Below are positions 41,955 to 53,484 of a DNA stretch of 64,000 nt, one piece after another (the first letter of the stretch is position 1; each line of letters opens with the position of its first letter). Source of the DNA: Muscardinus avellanarius. Its lineage: Eukaryota > Chordata > Mammalia > Rodentia > Gliridae. The stretch lies in NCBI GenBank assembly GCA_963383645.1, contig OY726572.1:64890738-64954737 (forward strand). Direction: 5' to 3'. Under the pieces are notes generated by a model. It ran no database searches, was not told the DNA's origin, and saw nothing but the letters and a program-made list of their open reading frames with translations. The position numbers and the translations under genes are program-made.

Positions 41955-42429
41955 AATTAATAATCAGTCTAACTGACCCATTAAAGCAGGCCCCTGAAGA
42001 ATCTCCACGACATTTTGCTGACTTAGTTTCAGCTTTCTTTACATATTCTTCTAATAAAGTCGCAGCCATTCACGTGCTGTAATTTAAGCTTTCATTCACA
42101 CAGATGTGTTTTAAAAACTCTCAAATACGGAGCCTTTTCTCTGTTTTTGGGGATCCGTCCAGATGGACTAGGGAAGCCAGTGACGAGTCACCCAGACCCA
42201 GGGTGTGAACAGGGGGTTCTTTGGGAGGGATGAGGTTCCTCCCATTTTCTTTCCTCACACATTATTCCTTTTATATAACCTGGGTGTCAGCTCCTTAGCA
42301 CAGGCCGGCTTTGCACCTTGCCTGGCCTCTCTAGGTTTACACATTTCTAAAACAAGAAAGCTGGCCTAGAAAATCTAAAGTTCCCCCCCATACTAATATT
42401 CTGTGAAGAATTGCATATGATAATTTGAG
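41955..42429. other. Unique sequence, no gene seen
   Basis: AT-rich, about 470 bp; nothing recognised. Confidence 0.4.
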
Positions 42430-42440
42430 AATCAGATTTT

Positions 42441-42857
42441 TTTTATTTTTTTGGCAGTACTGGGGATGGAACCCAGGGGCATTCTACCTCCCAGATACAC
42501 CCCCAGCCCTATTTTTTTATTCTTTGTTTTGTTTTGTTTTGGTGGTACTGGGGTTCCTGGAAGCCCTTCTAACTCCGGGCTACACTCCCAGATCTATTTT
42601 ATTTTTGGATACAAGGTCTCTTACGCCAGCGCGGCTGGCTTCGAACCTGCGCGATCCTCCTGTCTCCGCCTCCCAAGCGCGGGGATTACAAGCGTGCGCC
42701 ACCATGCACGGCTTTTATTCTTTATTGTGAAACAGAGTCTCGCGGAGTTGCAAAGAGCCTCACTAAGTAGCTGAGGCTGGCCACGAATCTCAATCCTCCT
42801 GTCCCAGCCTCCCAAATGCTGAGATTACAAGCATGCACCACCATGCCCGGCAATGAA
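42441..42857 (-). mobile_element. SINE with a B SINE in its linker
   Basis: The outer copy has TSD aatcagatttt (42430-42440; repeated at 42859). The inner B copy (about 42527-42713) is framed by linker sequence ttttattctttrt. Confidence 0.9.
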
Positions 42858-42870
42858 AAATCAGATTTTT

Positions 42871-43826
42871 GAAAAGCAGTGAATGCTTAAAGAAATGTAG
42901 TGGAAATCCTTTTGTATTCTGAATATACTCCATGCTCCCATCCCCCCACAAACACCCCCGATATAACTGTTAGAACATCTATGTGAGACCAGTCATGTTC
43001 CCATGGCAAGATACGGAGGCTGAAGTCAGGAGCTTCCTCCACAGCACTGACATTCCTGTCTCCACGGTCCTTCTGAAGAAGCGCGTCCGTAAGCCATACC
43101 CAGGAAGAATTATGGGCTTGCAGTTTTGTGCCAAGGTGGCCAGGAATGCATGTCACAGAACATACGGCCGGGCCAAGTGACGGGCCCCAGTCCCTCTGGA
43201 GCCAGAACCAGCACCTCCCAAGTTTACTTTACCCTCATAGAAGGTGTAATTTCCAGCAGGGCTAAAAATCACCAATGGCAGATGGCCAGAGGGCAGGGTC
43301 AGGCCGGGCAAGCAAATGACAAAAACAAGCCACAGAGGCTCCTGAATTAGTATCTAGTCAAGAGGAAGGGAGGTGGAGAGCCTCCTACAGAGGACCTAGA
43401 AAGTAGTTGCTCTCTTTGGGTGAGATCCAGGTTGCCAGGAGGAAACCTCCTACCTCCGTGGGCCTCCTCATTTGCTCCAGAGACTCTCAGAAGCCTGATC
43501 TCTTAGCAGGAGAGAAAGACCACGTGACTGAGACCCAAGCGACAACCGTTTACCAGTTTGGGAAATACTTACGGAGTGACCAGTTCACAGAGCAAAACTC
43601 CCATTCTGCCTCCATTTCTTTCCTCCCTACTACGGAACCTGAGCAATAAGACTTCTTCTAAGACAACCCATCAAAGCTGTGGTGTGCGGCTGGGAGGGAG
43701 ATGTCCACACAGTTCTGCAGGCCTCGGAGAAAGCTCCCAACAGTCCATCAGTCGTCCTTTCCTGTGTGCTCCAAGCACTGGCTGCAAGGATGCTGTGAAG
43801 AATTCTTGGTTATTACAGGAGAACCT
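42871..43826. other. Unique sequence, no gene seen
   Basis: About 950 bp SINE-free. Several 60-110-codon frames on the plus strand do not align into one product. A lysine/arginine-rich run (around 43070-43180) caught my eye, but I recognise no protein. Confidence 0.4.
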
Positions 43827-43835
43827 TAGAGTTGA

Positions 43836-44021
43836 TTTTTTTTTTTTTTTTTTTTTTTTGTGCGTCTGGGGATGGAATCCAGGGGCATTCGACCTCTGAG
43901 CTACACCCCCTGCCCAATTTTTATTCTTTATTTTGAAACAGAATCTCACTGAGTTGCGGAGGGCCTCATTAAGTAACTGAGGCTGCCCGCAAACCGGGAT
44001 CCTCCGGTCTCAGCCTCCCAA
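43836..44021 (-). mobile_element. 5'-truncated A SINE
   Basis: Lacks the first ~40 bp of B1, yet the TSD tagagttga (43827-43835, 44022-44030) borders the truncated end, so it was truncated on insertion. Confidence 0.88.
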
Positions 44022-44049
44022 TAGAGTTGACTTTTTGGATTTGGAAATA

Positions 44050-44403
44050 TTTTTTTTTTTTTTTTGTATTGGGATGGAACCCAGGGGCCTTCTACCTCTG
44101 GGCTACACTCCCAGACCTATTTTATATATTTTATTTGGAAACAGGCTTTCACTTAAGTTGCTGAGAGCCTCACTAAGTAGTTGAGGTTAGCTTTGAACCT
44201 GTGTGTTCCTCCTGTCTCAGCCTCCCAAGCGTGGGGATTACAAGCGTGCACCACCACACCCGGCTATTCTTGATTTTTTGAAACAGGGTCTCATTGAGTT
44301 GCAGAGGGCCTCACTAAGTAGCTGAGGCTGTCTGTGAACCCTGATCCTCCAGTCTCAGCTTCCCGAATGCTGTGTTTACAAGCGTGCACCACCACACCCG
44401 GCT
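44050..44403 (-). mobile_element. C SINE plus B1 half of an older copy
   Basis: C copy 44050-44266, then B1 44267-44403. ttggatttggaa and ttggatttagaa flank the whole. Confidence 0.85.
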
Positions 44404-44632
44404 TGGATTTAGAATTTCTAAAATGACATAATTGCCTTTATGTTTATGCTATCAGAATGGGTTAAAAAATTAATTCCATTAATATAGTTTCCAGTTGGAA
44501 AACTGACGTGATTTAAGAGACTCCTGATTTTCTACTCATTAAAGCTGGTCCATCTTAGGATCTAAGCTAGTGAATACACAACTACTTATAACATGGGATT
44601 CAAAAATAAACAGACCTAATGGCTTCACACAA

Positions 44633-44861
44633 ATTTTTTTACTTTTTTTATTATTTTATTTTTTGATGGTACCTGGGGGTGGAACCCAGGGGCTTTCTCC
44701 CTCAGGGATATATTCCCAGACCTATTTTATACTTTATTTGGAAACAGGGTCTAACTAAGTTGCTGAAAGCCTCACTAAGTAGCTGAGGCTGTCTGTGAAC
44801 CGTGATCCTCCTGTCTCAGCCTCCCAAGTGCGGGGATTACAAGCATGCACCCATGCCAAGC
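44633..44861 (-). mobile_element. C SINE
   Basis: TSD tcacacaa (44625-44632, 44862-44869). Confidence 0.88.
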
Positions 44862-44929
44862 TCACACAATTTTTTTTTTTAATTTAACTCACACAAGTCT
44901 TTCCCTCACTGGTCTAAATCAATATGCTT

Positions 44930-45137
44930 TTTTTTTTTTTTTTTTTTTTTTTTGGTGGTACTGGGGTTCCTGGAAACCCTTCTTCCTCCGGGCTACACTC
45001 CCAGACCTATTTTATATTTTTTTTATTTGGAAACAGGGTCTCCTAAGCCAGCGTACACGGCTGGCTTCGAACCTGCGCGATCCTCCTGTCTCCGCCTCCC
45101 AAGCCCGGGGATTACAAGCGTGCGCCACCACGCCCGG
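44930..45137 (-). mobile_element. B SINE, B' variant
   Basis: Exact 16-bp TSD ctaaatcaatatgctt (44914-44929, 45138-45153). Carries the longer 'agccagcgtacacggctggc' segment. Confidence 0.95.
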
Positions 45138-45153
45138 CTAAATCAATATGCTT

Positions 45154-45503
45154 CTACTGTATTGCTTTCAAAGGAATGAAGCCAGAATTCAATAAACCAC
45201 TAAGCCACCATTAACTCTGCCATGATCAAACTGGACAATCATACTTCCAAAACACTTCACAACTATTTATAGGTAGATTAGGACTTTTCCCCTTGAATTC
45301 AACAGAACATCCAACCTTCCCCGGTTCAGGGGAATGTCAGGGATCAAAGGGCCAGGGAAGACTGCAGCAGCTGCAAAGCAGTGCCTCCCTGGCCCTCCTC
45401 TGCCCATCTCTTAACTGTTCCCAACTCTAGGCTGCACCTCTGCTTTGGTCTTTCCTTCCGTGGAAAATTCACCTCTAGGAGACAAGAAGCAGAAAAATGA
45501 ATA
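45154..45503. other. Unique sequence, no gene seen
   Basis: About 350 bp; nothing recognised. Confidence 0.4.
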
Positions 45504-45835
45504 GCCGGGCATGATGGCGCACGCTTGTAATCCCAGCATTTGGGAGGCTGAGATAGGAGGATCATGCAGGTTTGAAGCCAGCCTCAGCTACTTAGTGAGG
45601 CCCTTTACAACTCAATGAGAACCTGTTTCAAAATAAAGAATAAAAAATAGGGCTTGGGGGTGTTGTTGCTCAGAGGCAGAATGCCCCTGAGTTCCATCTC
45701 CAGTACTACAAAAAAATAAATAAATAAATAAAATTTAAAAATAAAAAATAAAGAATAAAAATAGGTCTAGGGGTGTCACTTAGAGGTAGAATGCCCCTGG
45801 GTTCCATCCCCAGTACCACAAAAAAAAAAAAAGAA
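45504..45835 (+). mobile_element. SINE with B1-ID-ID structure
   Basis: The second ID half (45760-45820) follows an (AAAT)n spacer and repeats the linker 'aaataaagaataaaaatagg'. Confidence 0.86.
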
Positions 45836-46177
45836 AAAAAATGGAATTTGAACATTGAGTTTTTTATGAGCCGCTGGACTGCTGCTTAGAATTACTGCTG
45901 CCAGCTCCTACCTCTCCTTGAGATCTGCCTTCAGGCTCGGATTGAAACCACTCCTCTCCAGTGTCACTCCAAACCTACAGCTGCAAAGGAAGAACAAAGA
46001 TCCCACTGTCCCTCCCCAGGCCTGTCAGGTGCCTAACCTAGAGCCCCTGCTCCCACTGACTGCCTCTACTTTAGGAGTGACGTTTCCTCTGCATGGAAAT
46101 CTGCAGCCCACAGAACTACAGAACACCTTTCCCTGATGTACTTCTAGCCCTCCAAATCCAACACCAGGTGCCCATTA
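45836..46177. other. Unique sequence, no gene seen
   Basis: About 340 bp; a 72-codon plus frame has no recognisable motif. Confidence 0.4.
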
Positions 46178-46191
46178 AAAGAAACTAAAGG

Positions 46192-46386
46192 GCCGGGCGT
46201 GGTGGCGCACGCTTGTAATCCCCGCACTTGGGAGGTGGAGACAGGAGGGTCGTGCTGGTTCGGAGCCAGCCGCGCTGGCGTTAAGAGACCCTGTTTCAAA
46301 AATATAAAATAGGTCTGGGAGTGTAGCCCGGAGGAGGAAGGGCTTCCAGGAACCCCAGTACCACCAAAAAAAAAAAAGAAAGAAAG
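46192..46386 (+). mobile_element. B SINE, stack copy 1
   Basis: Bordered by aaagaaactaaagg on both sides. Carries the private variant 'gtcgtgctggttcggagcc' shared only with stack copy 2. Confidence 0.93.
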
Positions 46387-46400
46387 AAAGAAACTAAAGG

Positions 46401-46613
46401 GCCGGGCGTGGTGGCGCACGCTTGTAATCCCCGCATTTGGGAGGTGGAGACAGGAGGGTCGTGCTGGTTCGGAGCCAGCCGCGCTGGCTTAAGAGACTCT
46501 GTTTCTACATTTAAAAAAAAGTTAAAAAAATAGGTCTGGGAGTGTAGCCCGTGGGAGTGTATCCCGGAGGTAGAAGGGCTTCCAGGAATCCCAGTACCAC
46601 CAAAAAAAAATAA
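46401..46613 (+). mobile_element. B SINE, stack copy 2
   Basis: Same private variants as copy 1, plus a small internal repeat of 'gggagtgtagcccg' (46535-46565). Probably a tandem duplicate of copy 1. Confidence 0.9.
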
Positions 46614-46626
46614 AAAAAGAAACTAA

Positions 46627-46848
46627 AGGGAGGAGCCCGGGCTTGGTGGCACACACGTGTAATCCTAGCATTTGGGAGGCTGAGACAGGAGTACCGTGGT
46701 TCACAGACAGCCTCAGCTACTTAGTGAGGCCCTCTGCAACTCAGTGAGACCCTGTTTCAAAATAAAGAATGAAAAATAGGGTTGGGGGGTATAGCTCAGA
46801 GATAGAATTCCCCTGGGTTCCATTGCTGGTACTGAAAAAAAAAAAAAA
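46627..46848 (+). mobile_element. A/D SINE, stack copy 3
   Basis: Different subfamily from copies 1-2; followed by caactaaaag, another decayed version of the target. Confidence 0.86.
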
Positions 46849-46860
46849 ACAACTAAAAGA

Positions 46861-47047
46861 ACTGGTGTGGTGTTGTATGCCTGCAATCGCAGTACTTGGG
46901 AGGCTGAGACAGGAGGATCGCAGGTATGAGGACAGTCTCAGCAAGTAGTGAGACTCTCATCAACCTAGTGAGACCCTGTTTCAAAAATAAAATGCAATAG
47001 GTCTGGAGGTGTGGCTCAGAGGTAGAATGTCCCTGGGTGCAATTCTG

Positions 47048-47090
<43 letters not shown>

Positions 47091-47096
47091 GAAAGA
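46861..47096 (+). mobile_element. Old D SINE, stack copy 4
   Basis: Diverged; (AC)n tail (47050-47088), then gaaactaaag again at 47102. Confidence 0.85.
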
Positions 47097-47393
47097 AAAA
47101 AGAAACTAAAGACCTTGATGTCCTGCCGTCCCCCACTCTGCATGTTCCCAAAGGAGTGGGTGTGCTGGCCCTTGTTCTGCCTTGGGTGTGGCCTGGTCAA
47201 CTCTCACCTCCTCCACAAAGTTTTCTGCAGGTTTGAGGGCTCAGAGGCTCTATTTCTAAGACTTCCATCTTAATTAGAGTTTGAGCTTCAGGTTAACCTT
47301 AAATTGTTCTTGATTTTTTTTTTTCCTTTTTTACCTGCTAGCTTTACAGTAGAATTCAACTACAGACTCTCCGCAGACCGTTTTCTTTCTTTC

Positions 47394-47606
47394 TTTTTTT
47401 TTCTTCGGGTGTGGGGATGGAACTCACACCCAGAAGCATTTGACCTTCGAGCTACACCCCTTGCCCAATTTTTTTATTCTTTATTTTGAAACAGGGTCTC
47501 ACTGAGTTGCGGAGGGCCTAAGTAGCTGAGGCTGTCCGCGAACCGCGATCCTCCTGTCTCAGCCTCCCAAATGCTGGGATTACAAGTGTGCGCCACCACG
47601 CCCGGC
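47394..47606 (-). mobile_element. A SINE
   Basis: Full minus dimer with a 6-bp 'cacacc' insertion at its ID end. Confidence 0.87.
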
Positions 47607-48007
47607 TCTTTTTTTTTTTTTTTTTAAATAAGAATCACATTCTTAAACCTTACATTATACCCAGAGGCTATTACATTTCTGGGAGGGGAATAGTGGAAAA
47701 CAGTGATGCATAAGTCAGTTAACAAATAACCCTAGAGAGTGATATCTCTGAGTCAAGGAGCAAAGTAGGCAAGAAGGAAGTCTGGACGGGGGAGGAGGAT
47801 GGGTGGATAAAGAATGTAACGCGGCTTGGGACATGTAGACTTGGGCGAGTCCATCCAAGTTCCAGTGCCAATAGTGTCAGCCACTGTGAATGCAGAACTC
47901 AGAAGAGATCTACCAAACTAATGCATGTGTATCTATGTTCATAGCTGCACAATTCACCATAGCCAAACTATGGAACCAGCCAAGATGTCCATCAACAGAT
48001 GAATGGA

Positions 48008-48204
48008 GCCGGGCGTGGTGGCGCACCCTTGTAATCCCCCTCCTTGGGAGGTTGAGACAGGAGGATCGCACGGGTTCGAAGCCAGCCTCAGCTACTTAAA
48101 TGAGGCTTTCAGCAACTTAGTGAGACCCTGTTTCCAAATAAAATATAAAAAAGGTCTGGGAGTATAGCCCGGAGGTAGAAAGCCTCTGGGTTTCACCCCC
48201 AGTA

Positions 48205-48260
<56 letters not shown>
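48008..48260 (+). mobile_element. C SINE with (CA)n and poly(A) tail
   Basis: TSD aacagatgaatgga / aacagatgagtgga (47994-48007, 48261-48274) inside the L1. Confidence 0.94.
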
Positions 48261-48262
<2 letters not shown>

Positions 48263-48726
48263 CAGATGAGTGGATTACAAAACTGTGGGATATGTACACA
48301 ATGGAATTTTACTCAGCCATTTAAAAAAACTCAATTACATCATTTTCAGGGAAATGGATGGAACTGGAGGACATTATGCTAAGTGAGATTAGTCAGCCAC
48401 AAAAAATAAGAAATCAGATGCTTTCCCTAATACGTGAAAGCTAAGGAGAAATGGGTCATAGGAGGAACTCTAGATGAAAAAGGAAATCCTATAGAGGAGC
48501 AAACAAGACAACCTAAAGGAGGAGAAAGGAGGGGGGAAGAAGGAAAATCTCTAAAACACACAATGTACTTAAACATATCGAAGTCAACCACTAAGCCGAG
48601 CAAGGGAGGGAGGGATGAGGAGGGAATGGGGTGGGAATTGGGTAGGGGTTAATTCAGTGATGTATACATGTATGTACACACAAGTTTTTTACTCCAATAT
48701 GATGTATGAATATAACACACCAATAA

Positions 48727-48937
48727 TTTTGTGGGGGGGGGGTCTGGGGGTGGAACCTAGGGGCATTTGACCTCCGAGCTACACCTCCTGCCCTATTTTT
48801 TATTCTTTATTTCGAAACCGGGTCTTACTGAGTTGCAGAGGGCCTCACTAAGTAGCTGAGGCTGCCCGGGAACCGCGATCCTCAGGTCTCAGCCTCCCGA
48901 ATGCTGGGATTACAAGTGTGCGCCACCACGCCCAGCT
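48727..48937 (-). mobile_element. A SINE
   Basis: caccaataa flanks both ends inside the L1 tail. Tail begins with a G run. Confidence 0.88.
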
Positions 48938-49289
48938 CACCAATAAAATATTTTAAAAAAAGAGATCTAGGCTTGGAGGTAGAGGTTTAAGAGCATTTGA
49001 CATATTAGAAATGGGTGAAAGAAGATGGCACCAACATCACCCAGGAACAGTATATAGAGGGAGGAAAGAAAGGGGCCATGGACAGACTCTTAGGAAATGG
49101 CCTGGTTTAGGGGGCCTGTTAGGATAGACTATTATGAAGAAAACAAGTTTTCTCCAGTTACAGGCCAACTGATACTTAGTAAATACCTGTACCCTGACCA
49201 AATAACCAACAGGCTCTGTTTAATACTTCCGAATACCCATTTCAAACCCTCTTTCCACCTTCCTATAAATGAGCTTCACAGTTAAAACA

Positions 49290-49422
49290 ATGGTCTTAAG
49301 CCAGACTGGTAGTGCCCACCACAGTCCCAGCTACTGCGGGGCTAAAGCAGGAAGATCTTGAGTTTGGGGCCAGCTGAACATAGTGCGACCCTATCTCATA
49401 AAAACAAAACCAAACCAAACCA
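49290..49422 (+). mobile_element. Lone old B1 monomer
   Basis: 'tagtgcccaccacagtcccagc', 'gaagatcttgagtttggggc' and 'gtgcgaccctatctc' follow the B1/7SL order; (AACC)-like tail; no ID half. Confidence 0.75.
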
Positions 49423-49690
49423 CAGTCTTTCAGAGAAAGCGGCAGAAATGGATGAGTACCATGGGCCAAGGTCCTAGGGCTTCTCTTTTACCCACTGTGG
49501 GTGGAGGATGCTGTTGGCCTGATGTTCAAAGAACACCAAACTTGAGCAGGGTTAAAGCTGAGTCTGGCCATGAATAAGTCATTTAACTATTTGAGTTAAG
49601 ACTAGCCAATGAACAATCTCACTCATGACAGGGAAGGCACATACATCAGTGGCTCAAAAGTACCTAGTCATTTCTTCAGCAGGAGTCCTA
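49423..49690. other. Unique sequence, no gene seen
   Basis: Short unique stretch before the 5S retropseudogene. Confidence 0.4.
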
Positions 49691-49705
49691 GAGATTTCTG
49701 CTTCA

Positions 49706-49795
49706 GTCTAGGGCCATACCATCCTGAATGTGCCCGATCTCGTCTGCTCTCGGAAGCAAAGCAGGGTCTGGCCTGGTTAGTACTTGGATGGGAGA
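49706..49795 (+). pseudogene. 5S rRNA retropseudogene, 3'-truncated, tailless
   Basis: Starts at the 5S 5' end (gtctagggccatacca) and keeps the internal control elements (agcaaagcagggt; ggttagtacttggatggga), then stops after about 90 of ~120 nt. The exact 14-bp repeat gagatttctgcttc (49691-49704, 49792-49805) flanks it. There is no poly(A). Loss of the 3' part and substitutions make a working 5S gene unlikely. Confidence 0.94.
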
Positions 49796-49805
49796 TTTCT
49801 GCTTC

Positions 49806-50186
49806 GAACGGTCCTTTCCTAGCTATACTGGTTGTGAATGGCATGCAGAGGAAGTGACTGGCTTCCTCTGGTTACAAGCGATGCCAGCTATGACTCCTGG
49901 CACTAGCTCACCCATCCTGCAGATTTTAATGTCTCTCTACTTAGAACACTTCTCTGCCCACAGAAAATGGGCTCAGGTCCATTCAAGGACTGAAGAAAAT
50001 TATACTCTGGACTGCCCATGAGCTATAGAAGAAAAGGGATTTAATGGGGAAAGAGGTACAATGTCAAGCCCATAGCATAAAAACTGAGCTCTATCCCACT
50101 TAGCACTGATACCCAAGTGTAAGTGAAAAATTCTGAAATTACAGTGAGACCTGACACTGATACTGGGATAAAGAGTCCCAACATAG
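49806..50186. other. Unique sequence, no gene seen
   Basis: About 380 bp; plus frames of 80-97 codons run in from the 5S copy and are not supported. Confidence 0.4.
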
Positions 50187-50349
50187 GCCGGGCGTGGTGG
50201 CGCACGCTTGTAATCCCCGCGCTTGGGAGGCAGAGACAGGAGGATCGCGCAGGTTTGAAGCCAGCCTCGCTGGCTTAAGAGACCCTGTTTTCAAATAAAA
50301 ATATAAAAATAGATCTGGGAGTGTAGCCCGGAGGTAGAAGGGCTTCCAC

Positions 50350-50378
<29 letters not shown>
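50187..50378 (+). mobile_element. B SINE, ID half shortened
   Basis: TSD agtcccaacata / aatcccaacata. It ends 'gggcttccacc' then poly(A), missing the last ~14 bp. Confidence 0.92.
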
Positions 50379-50382
<4 letters not shown>

Positions 50383-50394
50383 ATCCCAACATAG

Positions 50395-52154
50395 AAGGAA
50401 GGGATGCTCGGAAGGCTCTAGAAAAATCCAGACAGAAGATGAATCTGAGGAAAGGAGCCTCAGAGAAGCCGGCCTTCCTTGCCTCCGGGAGCTGATGACA
50501 TGTCCGGTCATGATGGTATTCACCACTTCCCATTTCAATTGGGAAGAAAAGGAGGATTCAGAGCAGGAGAAAGAATGCAGTATCCTCAAGAGCATCGCTC
50601 CTGGCCAGAGACGCCTTATGCAGAGATAAACGATGTGATTCCAGCAGGGAGACTGTGAAGAGCGCCCCAAGAATTTCCTTCACTGATTGTCACCTGGAGC
50701 CACTCCAGCCGCTCCTCGTTTTAGGGGACAAAACCTCATACTTTCCAAACCTGTGTTCCACCAAATACTACATTCTGTGAAATTTTAATAAATATGGTTC
50801 TCAAGTTAAGTATGGAAAATGCTCTCTGCTCCCTTTCCCTTTTGGAGTTTCATAATGCTTATTAAAAGATCTCTTTGAGGCAGAGGCAGCTGGAAAGCTC
50901 CAGGAGGTCCAAGACAAGAGTCCAACCAAGCTAAGAGCCCTGTTCCAGAAGGGCAGCCAGGCAGCCCGGCATGACGTCCGGTAGCACAAAGAGTAGCAGG
51001 CAGAGTTCAAGGTGGTCATCACAGGGCGATCCGTGCACGGGCAAGACTCTACACACTGACGACTAGATGTAAGAAAGGTCCTAGCATCAGAGAAGCCACC
51101 GGCCCAGGAAAGGATGGAAAGCAAGGGCCTTGGCCACTGGCAAAGCAGGACTGAAGTCCTAGTCCTAGACAGGGATAGGCATCCTGGGTAAAAGGCAAAA
51201 TAGAAGTAAGATGAAGGGGGAAGTCATTTAGGGCATAGAGCAGAAGCCCAGTATCCCTCCCTACTGGGAGCACAAATTTCAAAATCCTAATCCACAGATC
51301 CAGCTAGACTTTGTGTGTGAAGCTGTGGAGGGCATGGGGAGAGGATGGGTTGTGGTACATCCAGAAACCTCCCCGGAGTTGTGCTAATTCTATTAAGGAG
51401 GTACAGGCCCTGTTAAAGTTTGGGGGTTTAGGGAGCAAAGGTCATTTTCAGGATGTCCCTCTAGAGAAAAGAACCCAAAGAAATTAGTTAGAACCCAGGA
51501 GCACTGATAGAACCGTAAGTCAAGAATCAAAAGAAAACGCTCTAGACTTGGGGCAGAGCTGCTCAGAGCCAACGTTGCAGAGCCAACGTTGCAGCGCCCT
51601 GAGCATCCACGACCCCGACCGGGAGGCGCCTGGAAGGACACTGAGATTTGAGCTGCACTGTCAGACTCCCCAGGGAGGAAAAGGGATGAGAATTTACTTC
51701 ATAAAGGCATTTGACAGCACTGCTGAATGAAAGATAATGCTCAATTAGCAGCCTTCATTGGCCAAGCATCTCAGTCTACACTGGCTCCACGGTGCTAGTG
51801 GGAGGGGAGGACTGCACTCTGCGTGGACACTCAGAGCACATTGTCACTGCTTTGGCCATGGCTTACTTTGATTTCCCGCAAAGACCTGTCTCAGCAGAGC
51901 TCATTGGGAAATGGAAACCAGAAGTTGTCTGCGACCACTGGCCCCTGAGGAAGTGTCCACCCGCGCTGTCACTGGGGCCTCTTTTGCGCCACTGTTACAC
52001 ATCATTTCTGAGAAGCTGCACCTCCCTCTTCCTAAGATCTGTGACTGTCTCGCCTGAGGACATCACAGCAAACCACAGAAGGCTCTATACTTCTGTTTAT
52101 ATTCTTGCCATCGAGACAACACCGCCTGTTCTCCAGCACACTGGTGGGGAACCT
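50395..52154. other. Longest SINE-free stretch
   Basis: About 1.76 kb with no recognised mobile element in a window where SINEs otherwise average one every few hundred bp. A 14-bp direct repeat (agagccaacgttgc, 51567 and 51581) is the only internal structure seen. Frames such as plus 51792-52295 and minus 50801-51124 have no recognisable motif. Confidence 0.5.
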
Positions 52155-52422
52155 CTCCTTTTTTCTTCTTTTTTTCCTTTTTCTTTCCTTTTCTTTTTCT
52201 CTTCTTTTTCTTTCTTTCTTTTTCTGGTACTAGGGATTGAACCCAGAAGCATTCTACCTCTGAGCTATACCCCCAGCCCAATTTTATTTTTTTAATTTGT
52301 AAATAGGGTCTCATTAAGCTGAGGAGGGCCTCACTAACTTGCTGAGGCTGACTGCAAACCTGCAATCCTCCTGTCCCAGCCTCCCAAGTACTAGGAATAA
52401 CAGGTGTGCCCCCACGCCTGGA
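52155..52422 (-). mobile_element. D SINE with a pyrimidine tail
   Basis: (CTTT)-rich tail of about 70 bp, then a minus dimer. Confidence 0.86.
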
Positions 52423-52545
52423 CTCACCCTCTCTTCTACCCTTTCCTAAAGTCTAGTTCTCAGATGTCTTACAAACTCCTCCACACTTCCACTTACATGG
52501 CCCAAATGCTTTACAGTCAAACCCCTCCCTGGAGCATCTTTCTTA

Positions 52546-52625
52546 TTTATTAACTGACTGTGTGGCAGAGATTGAACCTAAGGCCTTGCACATACTAAGT
52601 ACCTTAACACTGAGCTATATATGAA
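52546..52625 (-). mobile_element. ID monomer
   Basis: Reverse of an ID element: 'gattgaacctaaggccttgc', then 'taacactgagctatat'. It retains the anticodon-loop region that the dimers lack. Confidence 0.78.
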
Positions 52626-52653
52626 TCTTCACTTTCAATAGAGTCTCAAAAAT

Positions 52654-52868
52654 TTATGTTATTTTATTTTATTTTGTGATACTAGAACCCAGGGGCAATC
52701 TACCTCCGAGCTAAACCTCCAGCCCTATTTTTAATTCTTTATTTTGAAACAGGGTTTCACTGAGTTGCAAAGGGCCTCACTAAGTAGCCGAGGCTGTCTG
52801 AGAACCGCGATCCTCCTGTCTCAGCCTCCCAAATGCTGGGATTACAAGGTTGTGCCACCATGCCTGGC
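52654..52868 (-). mobile_element. A/D SINE
   Basis: Exact TSD tagagtctcaaaaat (52639-52653, 52869-52883). Confidence 0.93.
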
Positions 52869-53126
52869 TAGAGTCTCAAAAATATAAATCAAGGGAAAGA
52901 TATTGTAGTTGTAGACTTCCAAGAAATAACAAAAGACTTAGGCAAGTCTTTAGGGGACAGGACACATTCTTGGTACCCAAAAACTTATACCACTTGGCAG
53001 ACCAGACTTATTTATTCCATAACCTGACCTTCACGCCATCTCATGCCTCATCTTCATGCTAACCAGAGGCCAGGATCCCAGGGTCCCCTGGATCTGTGCC
53101 AGCTGCCATCTGGTATCCCTTATAAA

Positions 53127-53128
<2 letters not shown>

Positions 53129-53181
<53 letters not shown>

Positions 53182-53252
53182 AGAAGAAGAAGAAGAAGAA
53201 GAAGGAGGAGGAGGAGGAGGAGGAGGAGGAGGAGGAGGAGGAGGAGGAGGAG
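53129..53252. repeat. Compound (GA)n(GAA)n(GGA)n microsatellite
   Basis: Purine-only 124 bp. The frames giving poly-Glu/poly-Arg here are artefacts. Confidence 0.96.
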
Positions 53253-53484
53253 AGAGGTGTGCTTATTTACTCAATAATAATTCACTGTAAAGTCACACAA
53301 CAGGTGTCACTAGTGAGGGCACAGCCACTCTCACACTCTCACCTCTGACCCACCACGATTCATTCCTGGGGACACATCAGATTTCATGTGGATAGAAGTA
53401 AGCCAATTACCCATGGTACTTTGACACTTGTGGGCTACACTGAAGACCCAGAGGTAAAGAACAAAGCCTTTTTAATTTCTCATT

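Larger units (their letters stand above)
47890..48965 (+). mobile_element. L1 ORF2-end/3' UTR with two SINEs inside
   Basis: Landmarks in order: 'ttcatagctgcacaattcac', 'ggaaccagccaagatgtcc', 'caatggaattttactcagcc', 'tggatggaactggaggac', 'atgctaagtgagattagtc', a purine-rich 3' UTR, then caataaaat and an A-run near 48960. Two SINEs (48008-48260, 48727-48937) interrupt it. Confidence 0.9.

Noticed and set aside
42983..43180. Basic C-terminal peptide as a ribosomal-protein pseudogene
   Set aside because: The lysine/arginine-rich stretch could not be matched to any ribosomal protein I know, and there is no poly(A) or TSD.
46178..47112. Operon-like or satellite array
   Set aside because: The repeated unit is a SINE plus its target, from different subfamilies; not a satellite.
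53043..53348. Frame with long Glu/Arg/Lys runs
   Set aside because: Translation of the compound purine microsatellite.
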